Positions 15,557 through 23,089 of a stretch of DNA of 36,581 nucleotides are shown one piece after another. The first letter of the stretch is position 1, and each line of letters starts with the position of its first letter. Under the pieces are notes generated by a model, which made no database searches, was not told where the DNA came from, and was given only the letters and a program-made list of their open reading frames with translations. This DNA comes from an uncultured Porphyromonadaceae bacterium. GTDB taxonomy: Bacteria; Bacteroidota; Bacteroidia; Bacteroidales; Muribaculaceae. Position numbers and translations under genes: made by a program. Location: NCBI GenBank assembly GCA_947174235.1, contig CAMWID010000033.1, forward strand, positions 1-36,581, read 5' to 3'.

Positions 15557-17176
15557 ATGAGAAAATCAGTCATATTCCTTGGAGCTGCGGCATTGCTGGC
15601 ATTGTCAGGAATCACCAAAGCCCAGACATATGTCAACCAGAACCAGAAACTGAGAATGGCGGAAGCCGCAATCTCCCAGTTTTATGTGGACACGGTCAAC
15701 GAATCAAAACTCGTGGAAGACGCCATCCGTGGAATGCTGGAAGGGCTTGACCCGCATTCCCAATATTCAAATCCTGAAGAGACCCGTGAACTCAACGAGC
15801 CTCTCGCAGGGAACTTCAGCGGAATAGGCATATCGTTCAACATGAATCAAGACACGCTGTATGTCATACAGACCATCAGCGGAGGACCGTCGGAAAGGGT
15901 CGGACTGCTTGCAGGTGACCGTATAATCGCGGTAAACGATACCGTCATAGCAGGTGTAGGCATGAAAAATTCCGACATCATGAAAAGGCTTCGGGGTCCG
16001 AAAGGATCAGAGGTCAACGTGAAGGTACGCAGACAGCAAAGCGGCGCACCCGAGACAATCGATTTCACGATCACCCGTGCTGACATACCCATCTACAGTG
16101 TGGACGCCGCGTACATGGTCGACCCCAAGACCGGATATATCCGGGTCAACCGTTTCGCCGCAGAGACTGCGAAAGAGGTAGCCTCAGCCTTGACCGACCT
16201 TAAGAAACAAGGGATGAATCAGCTTATCCTTGACCTTGTGGACAATGGAGGAGGATACCTTAACGCTGCCGTCGACATGCTCGGAGAATTTCTTGAGCCA
16301 AAGAAACTTGCTGTATACACCGAAGGGACAAACTCATCCAGACAGAATCATAACACAAAACCTTCCGGCAACACTCCCCTTTTCGCTGACGGGAGACTTG
16401 TCGTAATGGCAAACCAATATTCGGCATCGGCATCTGAAATCACATCCGGTGCGATCCAGGACTGGGACCGTGGACTCGTTGTGGGAAGACGTACTTTCGG
16501 GAAAGGATTGGTGCAGCGCCCTATCCCGTTCCCTGACGGATCTATGATACGCCTTACTGTGGCTCATTATTACACACCCACAGGGCGTGACATACAGAAA
16601 CCATACACAAAAGGGAACCAACAGGCGTATCATGAAGACATGCTCGACCGCTTCAACCATGGCGAGCTTATGCACGCCGACTCGATAAAATATGTGGATT
16701 CCCTGAAAGTCGAAACCCTAAGGCTTCACCGCCCCATATATGGCGGAGGCGGTATATATCCTGATAAATTTGTACCTCTGGACACCACCGAGTTCACAAA
16801 ATATTATCGGAATGTGGTGGCAAAAGGTCTGCTGAACAGATTTGTCATAAATTATGTTGACGAACATCGCAAGGAGATAAAGAAAAGATTTAAAGATGAC
16901 GACGCTTTTGTAAAAGGATTCAGCGTCACTCCCGAAATGCTTGCCCGTCTTGACGAGAGAGCAAAAAAAGAAGGGATAGAATACAACGCTGATGAAGCAA
17001 AAACAAGCGCCCCGCTTTTCTCAATGATTATCAAGGCTCTAATTGGACGCGATATTTACGACAACGCGACATACTTTAAAGTTTATAATCTTCATGACCC
17101 CATCTTCACCGAAGCCTTGAAGCTTATAAACTCTCCAGAATACGACAGTTTGCTTTCTTCCGGAGCGAACCGTTGA
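15557..17176 (+). CDS. S41-family carboxyl-terminal processing protease
   Basis: The 539-residue exported protease has a signal peptide (about 1-22, cleaving after TKAQ), a helical N-terminal region, a PDZ domain (about 85-170, with FSGIGISFN and the GGPSERVGLLAGD pocket loop), and the S41 catalytic core. The Ser-Lys dyad is visible: the serine lies in YSASASEI (288-295) and Lys316 in RTFGKGLVQ. A C-terminal domain follows. Family members cleave C-terminal tails of periplasmic or outer-membrane-associated proteins. It follows coaD by 33 bases and is probably in the same operon. The last codons take part in the hairpins at 17166-17222. Confidence 0.9.
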   Translation: MRKSVIFLGAAALLALSGITKAQTYVNQNQKLRMAEAAISQFYVDTVNESKLVEDAIRGMLEGLDPHSQYSNPEETRELNEPLAGNFSGIGISFNMNQDTLYVIQTISGGPSERVGLLAGDRIIAVNDTVIAGVGMKNSDIMKRLRGPKGSEVNVKVRRQQSGAPETIDFTITRADIPIYSVDAAYMVDPKTGYIRVNRFAAETAKEVASALTDLKKQGMNQLILDLVDNGGGYLNAAVDMLGEFLEPKKLAVYTEGTNSSRQNHNTKPSGNTPLFADGRLVVMANQYSASASEITSGAIQDWDRGLVVGRRTFGKGLVQRPIPFPDGSMIRLTVAHYYTPTGRDIQKPYTKGNQQAYHEDMLDRFNHGELMHADSIKYVDSLKVETLRLHRPIYGGGGIYPDKFVPLDTTEFTKYYRNVVAKGLLNRFVINYVDEHRKEIKKRFKDDDAFVKGFSVTPEMLARLDERAKKEGIEYNADEAKTSAPLFSMIIKALIGRDIYDNATYFKVYNLHDPIFTEALKLINSPEYDSLLSSGANR

Positions 17177-17222
17177 TTTTATCTCCGGGAACGGTTCGTC
17201 TGTGTGACGCAACCGCTCCCGG
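17166..17222 (+). terminator. Overlapping alternative hairpins after the S41 protease gene
   Basis: CGAACCGTT (17166-17174) is exactly complementary to AACGGTTCG (17190-17198). The same middle strand, extended as 17185-17200, also pairs with 17206-17222 (a CCGGGA...TCCCGG stem with one mismatch and one bulge). The two stems exclude each other. No T-run follows, so termination would be rho-dependent or partial. The mutually exclusive layout is the form of an attenuator ahead of the DUF3078 gene. Confidence 0.45.
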
Positions 17223-17278
17223 TGATATACATTCCATTTCTACCTTATTCAAATTCTAACCAATCTAACTAAACAGGA

Positions 17279-18817
17279 ATGAAACACTTCACAATCGTCA
17301 TCGCAGCACTTTCCATTATCTCGGCAGCCATATCAGCCGACGCCCATCCGCAGAAGAGATCCGGATTCAGACATATCCCCCGCGTCGAATCTGTCACGAC
17401 GGAAGAGAAAACGGAAATAAGCCTTCTTCCTGAAATCGATTCCACAAAGTTCATTGTCAGAGATGTGGATGAAATAATCTCATCTCTCGGAACTCCGGAT
17501 TTCTCACCTACTCCTGTCAATAAGACATTGGGTCCATGGGTTTTTCTTGGCTACAGACACATCAAACGTCCTAATTTTGAAATGGAGCTCCCGACATTGC
17601 TTCCCGGAATTGATGTCAGGACAAATGATTCGACTATAACCGGATCAAGACAACTTATAGAAGATCTCGACATTTTGCAAATATCCGACGATTCAATCCC
17701 CTCCCCCGGCATGGCAATGGAAATAATTTTGGAGGAACCGACACCGGACTATAGCCAGCTGACAGGAGATGTCACACCCAAATGGTTGCGTGACGCCCTC
17801 GACTCATACCGTATTCAGGAAGACTTCATGTATGGACTGATGGTAACTGAACCGTCCACTATCGATTATTCTTACTGGGATCTCCCCGTACCTCCCAGAC
17901 TTAGGGACGATGACGTGACATTCGCAGGGTATATACGCAGAATGAATCTTCCGGAGCTTGATCCCGAAAAGGGAGCTGTCTTGCCTGAAGATAATCTGCG
18001 ACGTATCCACTGGCTGCACAATGTGGGAGCAGCGATGCAGTTCTCTCAGGCTTACGTCTCGAAAAACTGGTATCAGGGTGGCAACAATCATCTTGCGCTC
18101 CTGTTCAATTTTAATTGGAACGTTCAGCTGAATCAGGTATATCACCCGAATCTGCTTTTCCAGAGCGCCCTCTCATACAAACTTGGACTCAACTCCACAC
18201 CCCAGGATGAAGTCCACGCCTATTCAATATCCGAAGATGTATTGCAATATAATCTCAATACCGGTCTTAAAGCCTTTAAGAAATGGTTCTATTCTTTCAA
18301 CCTCCAGTTCAAAACTCAGATACTGCGGAATTATGAACAAAATTCAATGACCAGGAAAGCCTCATTCCTTTCTCCCGGCGACTTCAACCTCGGTCTCGGT
18401 ATGGCTTACTCCCACCAGAACCAAAAAAAGACACTCCAGCTTACAGCTACGGTTTCCCCCCTTTCTTACAACCTTAAGACCTGCATAACCGACAAGATCG
18501 ACCATGCCCAGTTCAACATAGGTCCGAACCGCCATACTCGCAGCGAGATCGGTAGCAACGGAGAATTTAATATGATATGGCAGATCACACCCAATATAAA
18601 CTACAAGACAAGAATATTCCTTTTCACGGACTACGATTATTTCCTGGCTGACTGGGAAAACACTATGTCTTTCGCAATCAATAAATTTCTCTCCACCCAG
18701 ATATACATACACATGCGCTATGACACATCTACAGAAATCTTCAATTCCTGGAAACATTTTATGTTGAGAGAAATTCTGAGTTTCGGACTCACATACACAT
18801 TTTCCACCAAACCATAA
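17279..18817 (+). CDS. DUF3078-family outer-membrane beta-barrel protein
   Basis: The 512-residue protein has a signal peptide (about 1-23, ending in SADA), a proline-rich, acidic and poorly ordered N-terminal 230 residues, then a C-terminal barrel from about 255. The segment FSQAYVSKNWYQGGNNHLALLFNFNWNVQ is split across strands and is diagnostic of the DUF3078 family, and the chain ends in alternating aromatic strands (LSFGLTYTFSTKP). DUF3078 proteins are uncharacterised and thought to sit in the outer membrane. The N-terminal region is longer than I would expect for the family. It precedes two other exported proteins on the same strand. Confidence 0.8.
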   Translation: MKHFTIVIAALSIISAAISADAHPQKRSGFRHIPRVESVTTEEKTEISLLPEIDSTKFIVRDVDEIISSLGTPDFSPTPVNKTLGPWVFLGYRHIKRPNFEMELPTLLPGIDVRTNDSTITGSRQLIEDLDILQISDDSIPSPGMAMEIILEEPTPDYSQLTGDVTPKWLRDALDSYRIQEDFMYGLMVTEPSTIDYSYWDLPVPPRLRDDDVTFAGYIRRMNLPELDPEKGAVLPEDNLRRIHWLHNVGAAMQFSQAYVSKNWYQGGNNHLALLFNFNWNVQLNQVYHPNLLFQSALSYKLGLNSTPQDEVHAYSISEDVLQYNLNTGLKAFKKWFYSFNLQFKTQILRNYEQNSMTRKASFLSPGDFNLGLGMAYSHQNQKKTLQLTATVSPLSYNLKTCITDKIDHAQFNIGPNRHTRSEIGSNGEFNMIWQITPNINYKTRIFLFTDYDYFLADWENTMSFAINKFLSTQIYIHMRYDTSTEIFNSWKHFMLREILSFGLTYTFSTKP

Positions 18818-18846
18818 TCAGATAATTTCCAAACAAATCTCTCCTT

Positions 18847-19479
18847 ATGAAAAATATACTTTCATCCACAAAAATAAGCAGGGCGGCTATTCGTTTATGT
18901 GTGCCGCTCTGCTGTCTTCTCACCCCTCCTTCATATGCCATCCCCCCGGTAGCGTTCGATATGGACAGGGCACGCGAGATCTGCGACTCCATCCCTCTTG
19001 ACAACATAGAGGGAATATGGATTTATCCTGCCGACAACGTATCGGTAATGGTATCCAGAAAAGAGCATGTCTCCGGAATATCTTTTGACGAATATGAAAT
19101 AATGATCATCGAATCTTACGACGGCAATCTCATTCCCGGAGAATGCATCGGAACAATAACAGCTTCTTCAGATGCAAAAAAATTCTCAATAGAACTTTTT
19201 ACTGAAAGGAAAGGTCTTGATCTGCTCAAACCTAAAAAATGCACGGCATCTCTGTCAAATGACTGCGATGTCCTGACCATCAATTATAATCAATCAAAAT
19301 ATAAATTGCGTCTGAATCTTAATCCCTCCGTCCTTCTCCCCAATTTATGGAAAAGCGTTATCCGGATAGGAACGACAACCTCCGGGAAAGAATCAGATTA
19401 CACTCCCGCAGGAATGATCAAGATCTATCCGTCATATGACGGGAACGGATCAACACGCCGGAAACCGCGCTATCTGTAA
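18847..19479 (+). CDS. Exported protein of unknown function
   Basis: The 210-residue product has a basic start and hydrophobic signal region with cysteines (about 12-33, VPLCCLLTPPSYA). The mature part has mixed strand pattern and contains IEGIWIYPADNVSVMVSRK (about 54-72), a layout seen in small domains that bind lipids or report on stability, though I cannot name the family. No catalytic motif is visible. It lies 29 bases after the DUF3078 gene and 38 bases before another exported protein gene, so the three are likely one transcription unit of envelope proteins. Confidence 0.7.
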   Translation: MKNILSSTKISRAAIRLCVPLCCLLTPPSYAIPPVAFDMDRAREICDSIPLDNIEGIWIYPADNVSVMVSRKEHVSGISFDEYEIMIIESYDGNLIPGECIGTITASSDAKKFSIELFTERKGLDLLKPKKCTASLSNDCDVLTINYNQSKYKLRLNLNPSVLLPNLWKSVIRIGTTTSGKESDYTPAGMIKIYPSYDGNGSTRRKPRYL

Positions 19480-19517
19480 TTGCTACAAGCCGTCATCATC
19501 CTTTATCCATCAGCCAC

Positions 19518-20096
19518 ATGATACGTAAAACTGTCAAATATCTCTTCACCACGCCTGTATTCTGTCTGCCGGTATTTGCTGCCATAGCCCTTACGATGCT
19601 TTCAATAAATCCGGTCCAGGGAAGAAAGATCAAACAGTCCATGAAAGTCATCCGGAAAGACTCAGGCATGGCATATGGTCAATCAGGATCCCATCATAGG
19701 CAGGACACCATCGGAATACATGTCGGGAAATCTGACTCAATACTATATTTTAAAGAAGGAAAGGAATATTTATTCACAACATCATCAATAAAATTTACCG
19801 GATATGACAAGAATCTGGCTTCCACAAAAGAATCTTTCCACATTATCAACGGAAGCGGTCTTGATATAAAATCGATGTTTGTGAAGATCATATATAAAGA
19901 CATGTCAGGACGCATGCTTCATTCCCGGGAAATATCAATCAATGAAGAGATTCCATGCGGAGAAACCAGAAAAGTAGATATCCCGTCGTGGGACACACAA
20001 AAAACTTTTTATTATTATTTGAGCACACGTCCTAAACGCATAGCCGCCCCTTACAAAATAAGCATCTCCCTGCTGTCGCTTTCCGCCTATGAGTAA
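19518..20096 (+). CDS. Exported protein with FxLYD-like domain pattern
   Basis: The 192-residue protein begins with a signal or anchor helix (about 13-34, PVFCLPVFAAIALTML). The second half has a strand pattern (FHIINGSGLDIKSMFVKIIY, then MSGRMLHS, then IPCGETRKVDIP) that resembles FxLYD-type immunoglobulin-like domains, in which a tailless sandwich is built around 'N-x-S-G-..-I-..-V-x-Y-D-..-G'. The match is by eye only. Its stop codon lies inside the left arm of the terminator at 20091-20133. Function unknown. Confidence 0.65.
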   Translation: MIRKTVKYLFTTPVFCLPVFAAIALTMLSINPVQGRKIKQSMKVIRKDSGMAYGQSGSHHRQDTIGIHVGKSDSILYFKEGKEYLFTTSSIKFTGYDKNLASTKESFHIINGSGLDIKSMFVKIIYKDMSGRMLHSREISINEEIPCGETRKVDIPSWDTQKTFYYYLSTRPKRIAAPYKISISLLSLSAYE

Positions 20097-20133
20097 TCCC
20101 CTTGGCGGTCATGAACCGCCAAGGGGATTACTC
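20091..20133. terminator. Bidirectional terminator, perfect 19-bp stem
   Basis: 20091-20109 is exactly complementary to 20115-20133 (core ATCCCCTTGGCGGT) around a 5-base loop. It includes the stop codon of the exported protein gene and faces the convergent cyuA gene. There is no T-run on either side, so the stem's strength would have to do the work. Confidence 0.75.
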
Positions 20134-20171
20134 CATATGTCTCAGGAGCATGTCAACAGCGTCTGCCGGCA

Positions 20172-21458
20172 TCACTTGTTGACCATAATCTCAAGTACAG
20201 CCTTGTCTGTCTCCTGCATCGCTTCCCTTCCGATAGACGTAAGATTATGGATTGACCGGTCTACATCGTCGCTTACAATCCCCTCTGCCTCTGTCACACA
20301 TTTTCCATTCATCGCAAGCATGGCGGACATCAGAGCAGTGGATACCCCCGAGGAGATTTTCATAGAACATGACGGTTTTGCCCCGTCGCATATCATACCC
20401 GTAAGGTTTGCCACCATATTTTTTATTGAAGCGCATATTTCATCATATCTCCCGCCCATGAGATACGTCAGACCGGCAGACGCGCCTGTCGACGCCACCA
20501 CACATCCACACAGAGCGGACAGACACCCGAGACTCTGCTTTATATAGATACTTGTAAGGTGACTCAGCATGAGGGCACGTGCCGTTGTCTCTTCGTCTGC
20601 GGATATATCTTCCGCATAGCTCACGACTGGCATTGTGGCACATATACCCTGGTTTCCGCTACCGGAATTAGACATCACAGGGATCTGTGCCCCACCCATG
20701 CGGGCGTCACAGGCGGCAGATGTATTGATTATGATATGCTCCAGAGGAGAATCTCCGAAAAGGCTTATCCCCTTGGTCTTGATCGTAGACCCTAATGAAT
20801 GGCCGTATTCTCCGGAAAGCGCGAGCTCCGCCGCCGCCTTATTCAGGCGCCGCGATTCAAGAATGAACGATATTCCTTCAAAAGGCATCTCCGTGGAAAA
20901 TTCATACACTGTCTTTAGATCAAGACAGGGATCAGACTCTGATTCGCCATCTTCTCCGCATTGGCAAGATTTATTCAGAAGGATCTCTCCATTCTTTTCT
21001 AAAAACACGAAATTTGTATGGGCTCCTGATATGACCGATTTTGCCACATTACCGTCTTTATCCCGGGCTACAACTTCTATGTGAAGATTCGACGGAGGAT
21101 TTTCAAATAATTTTATGCTGATTCTCCCATCAGAAATATAAGATTTCCCTTGTTCTACCGCCGACGGAGTGACATCCCGGAGTACTTCAAGGGAATATTC
21201 CGTTTTTCCTATAAGGGCTCCAAGGGCTACCGCTATAGGAAGCCCTATCATACCCGTGCCGGGGATTCCGACTCCCATGGCGTTTTTAAGAATATTACCA
21301 CTCAACCTAAGTTCAAGACTATCCGGCAAACTGCCAAGCAATTCCTTTGCCTTTGCCACACACAAAGCAACAGCCACCGGCTCTGTACATCCTATGGCAG
21401 GCACAACCTCTCTTTTGATCAGAGCGATGATTTCATCGCATTTTTTCTTTTCAAGCAT
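20172..21458 (-). CDS. cyuA: L-cysteine desulfidase family protein (CyuA/YhaM, UPF0597)
   Basis: The frame extends to 21548, but the family begins at the ATG at 21456-21458 (MLEKKKCDEIIALIKREV), giving 428 residues, close to the 430 or so usual. Family members are oxygen-sensitive iron-sulfur enzymes that split L-cysteine to pyruvate, ammonia and sulfide. Cys24 in AIGCTEPVAVAL, the GSGNQGICATMPV segment, LSALCGCVVASTGASAG and MICDGAKPSCSMK are all present and supply the cluster and substrate cysteines. The related L-serine dehydratase activity cannot be excluded. It follows tdk on the same strand with 86 bases between, where a repeated element occurs. Confidence 0.87.
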   Translation of the reverse strand: MLEKKKCDEIIALIKREVVPAIGCTEPVAVALCVAKAKELLGSLPDSLELRLSGNILKNAMGVGIPGTGMIGLPIAVALGALIGKTEYSLEVLRDVTPSAVEQGKSYISDGRISIKLFENPPSNLHIEVVARDKDGNVAKSVISGAHTNFVFLEKNGEILLNKSCQCGEDGESESDPCLDLKTVYEFSTEMPFEGISFILESRRLNKAAAELALSGEYGHSLGSTIKTKGISLFGDSPLEHIIINTSAACDARMGGAQIPVMSNSGSGNQGICATMPVVSYAEDISADEETTARALMLSHLTSIYIKQSLGCLSALCGCVVASTGASAGLTYLMGGRYDEICASIKNMVANLTGMICDGAKPSCSMKISSGVSTALMSAMLAMNGKCVTEAEGIVSDDVDRSIHNLTSIGREAMQETDKAVLEIMVNK

Positions 21459-21503
21459 ATAAGTTACTTTTGAAGTTTTCTGGTATTTTGGATATTTATG
21501 GTA

Positions 21504-21548
21504 AATATGGTTCAACATATGAATACCATATGTGACAATATGGTTCAA
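21504..21548. promoter_or_regulatory. Composite repeat upstream of cyuA, candidate operator
   Basis: AATATGGTTCAA occurs at 21504-21515 and again, identical, at 21537-21548, 33 bases (three helical turns) apart. Between them is a perfect inverted repeat, ACATATG (21515-21521) with CATATGT (21527-21533). The block occupies the gap between the tdk stop and the cyuA start and even includes the tdk stop codon. A regulator binding in front of cyuA is the simplest explanation. Confidence 0.45.
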
Positions 21549-22168
21549 TCAAAGGGAAGTGAATCTTTCCTCATGCTGGCTATCCGCCTGTTAGTCCAGC
21601 ACCTGCGACAAACAGCTATATATCTGTCGTTCCCTCCAATCTCCACCTGCTCCCCTTCCGTTATGATGTCTCCCCTTCCGTCTATACGAGCATTGACTGT
21701 GGTGCGTCTGCCGCATGTGCATGTGGATTTGACCTCCTCTATTGAATCCGCCACTTCAAAAAGACGTCGCGACCCCTCAAACAGATGTGTCTGAAAGTCG
21801 GTTCGGAGACCATAGCATATCACGTTGCAATCAAATATATCTACCACCCTTGCAAGCTGGTCAACCTGGACAGCGGTCAAAAACTGGGCTTCGTCCACCA
21901 ATATCCATCCCGGCAACATTCCACCTTCTTCATGCATCCTTGACACGGTTTCAAAAAGATCAGTATCCGGGTAGATCCATTTGCACTCCCGCTCTATCCC
22001 TATGCGGCTCCTTATGACGTTACGCTGTTCCCTGGTATCGGTGACAGGCTTGAAACAAAGATATGCGATCCCACGCTCCTCGAAATTATAGGCGTTTGTT
22101 AGTAACAGCGCGGTCTTTGCCGAACCCATTGTGCCATAACGGAAATATAATTTACCAATCTGTTTCAT
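21545..22168 (-). CDS. tdk: Thymidine kinase (type II)
   Basis: The kinase phosphorylates thymidine with ATP for salvage. The ATG at 22166-22168 (MKQIGKLYFRYG) is the start, 207 residues; the frame continues upstream but past the promoter. Walker A is GTMGSAKT (12-19), the lid and aspartate region includes LVDEAQFLT, and a zinc ribbon has CTCGRRTT and CRRCW. The FRYGTMGSAKT form differs from the 'GSMFSGKT' form that I associate with the common Bacteroides enzyme and looks more like the Firmicute/Actinobacterial subgroup. Confidence 0.93.
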   Translation of the reverse strand: MKQIGKLYFRYGTMGSAKTALLLTNAYNFEERGIAYLCFKPVTDTREQRNVIRSRIGIERECKWIYPDTDLFETVSRMHEEGGMLPGWILVDEAQFLTAVQVDQLARVVDIFDCNVICYGLRTDFQTHLFEGSRRLFEVADSIEEVKSTCTCGRRTTVNARIDGRGDIITEGEQVEIGGNDRYIAVCRRCWTNRRIASMRKDSLPFD

Positions 22169-22194
22169 TAGGTGAAGGTGTTTTTTTGTTAACG

Positions 22195-22226
22195 TAAAGT
22201 TAATATCTTTTCCAACATTATCCAAA
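22195..22226 (-). promoter_or_regulatory. Promoter for tdk
   Basis: On the minus strand TTTG (22223-22226), 20 bases, then TAACTTTA (22195-22202), one base off the -7 consensus. Transcription would start near 22188, about 20 bases before the tdk ATG, which supports the short form of the protein. Confidence 0.4.
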
Positions 22227-22306
22227 AAAAATGTGAAATCTTGATCTCATATTGCAACGATCATGTCTGAAGTTTGTTTATTTTTTCAGATACAGGACAG
22301 CAAATA

Positions 22307-22334
22307 GATTATCTGTAATCAGATTGTCTGTAAT
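22307..22334. repeat. Direct repeat ahead of the DoxX-like gene
   Basis: GATTATCTGTAAT (22307-22319) and GATTGTCTGTAAT (22322-22334) differ at one position and are 15 bases apart. They sit about 75 bases before the DoxX-like start in the divergent region with tdk. It may be a binding site; no promoter consensus is visible beside it. Confidence 0.3.
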
Positions 22335-22408
22335 GTACCGGGAATGTATCTCTTCCACTTATCGGATGCATAACCAATTTTTCACCAGATTAAACCGACC
22401 CTTAAGCT

Positions 22409-23017
22409 ATGAATGTTTCGGACACTCTTTCGGTCGATCCAGGACGCACCACCCTCGGAGACCTTCACCCGGATCTCAATGCGAAAGCAATCCGGAGGAA
22501 AAGGCTGGCAGGCATGCGTATTAAAAGACCTCAAAAAAAAATCTTAAATTTTATATTCGCCATAAATTCATTAAGAAGCAATGGCAAATCTTTGGCAATG
22601 TTGGTCATAAGATGCGCGCTTGGAGCGCTGCTGACAGTATCGGGATGCTTCATTATCAAAGGAGAAATCTATCCCCCCTTTGAAAATATCGACCCAGTAT
22701 TGTACGGCTGTCTTGAGATATTTTCCGGATCCATGCTTATAATGGGATTATTCACTCGTCTTGCCATGGCTGTGGCGACTATAGGGTTCGGAATTATCGC
22801 ATCTCTTGACATCAACAACGGGATGTTTGACATGCAGGCACTTATGAGTTGTGTGGCTTGCCTTGTGTTTCTGATCTTCGGGGCAGGGAAATATTCCTGC
22901 GATTTTTTGTTAAGAAAAGCGATAATAATTCGAAATATACGCAAACTACGAAAGAAAAGAGAACAGGAAATGGCGTATCCGGACAATATTGACGCTCGAG
23001 AGAATCGAGCTGAATGA
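22409..23017 (+). CDS. DoxX-like integral membrane protein
   Basis: The 202-residue frame has four hydrophobic helices (about 62-84, 97-115, 118-135 and 140-160). The third region, EIFSGSMLIMGLFTRLAMAVATIGFG, matches the DoxX family core (EILGG..L.LGLFTRLAA). The C-terminus is very basic, then acidic. DoxX relatives are linked to quinone or thiol redox chemistry at the membrane, but the function here is not known. The start is uncertain: the first ATG gives a 35-residue polar leader, and the ATG at 22514 (MRIKRPQKK) would give a protein nearer to family size. Confidence 0.7.
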   Translation: MNVSDTLSVDPGRTTLGDLHPDLNAKAIRRKRLAGMRIKRPQKKILNFIFAINSLRSNGKSLAMLVIRCALGALLTVSGCFIIKGEIYPPFENIDPVLYGCLEIFSGSMLIMGLFTRLAMAVATIGFGIIASLDINNGMFDMQALMSCVACLVFLIFGAGKYSCDFLLRKAIIIRNIRKLRKKREQEMAYPDNIDARENRAE

Positions 23018-23055
23018 AAATTTTATCACTAAACAAATTCTTACATTTCTTCAGA

Positions 23056-23087
23056 AAAGGGGGCGATGCCATGACACCGCCCCCTTT
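23056..23087. terminator. Bidirectional terminator between the DoxX-like gene and guaD
   Basis: AAAGGGGGCG (23056-23065) pairs perfectly with CGCCCCCTTT (23078-23087) around a 12-base loop, between two convergent genes. The A and T flanks let it serve both strands. Confidence 0.75.
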
Positions 23088-23089
23088 CA

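Noticed and set aside
21459..21548. N-terminal extension of cyuA (repeated NHI and HMLNHI segments)
   Set aside because: It begins at a TTG, is made of the repeated operator-like DNA, and lies outside the family's usual start. The repeat is better seen as regulatory.
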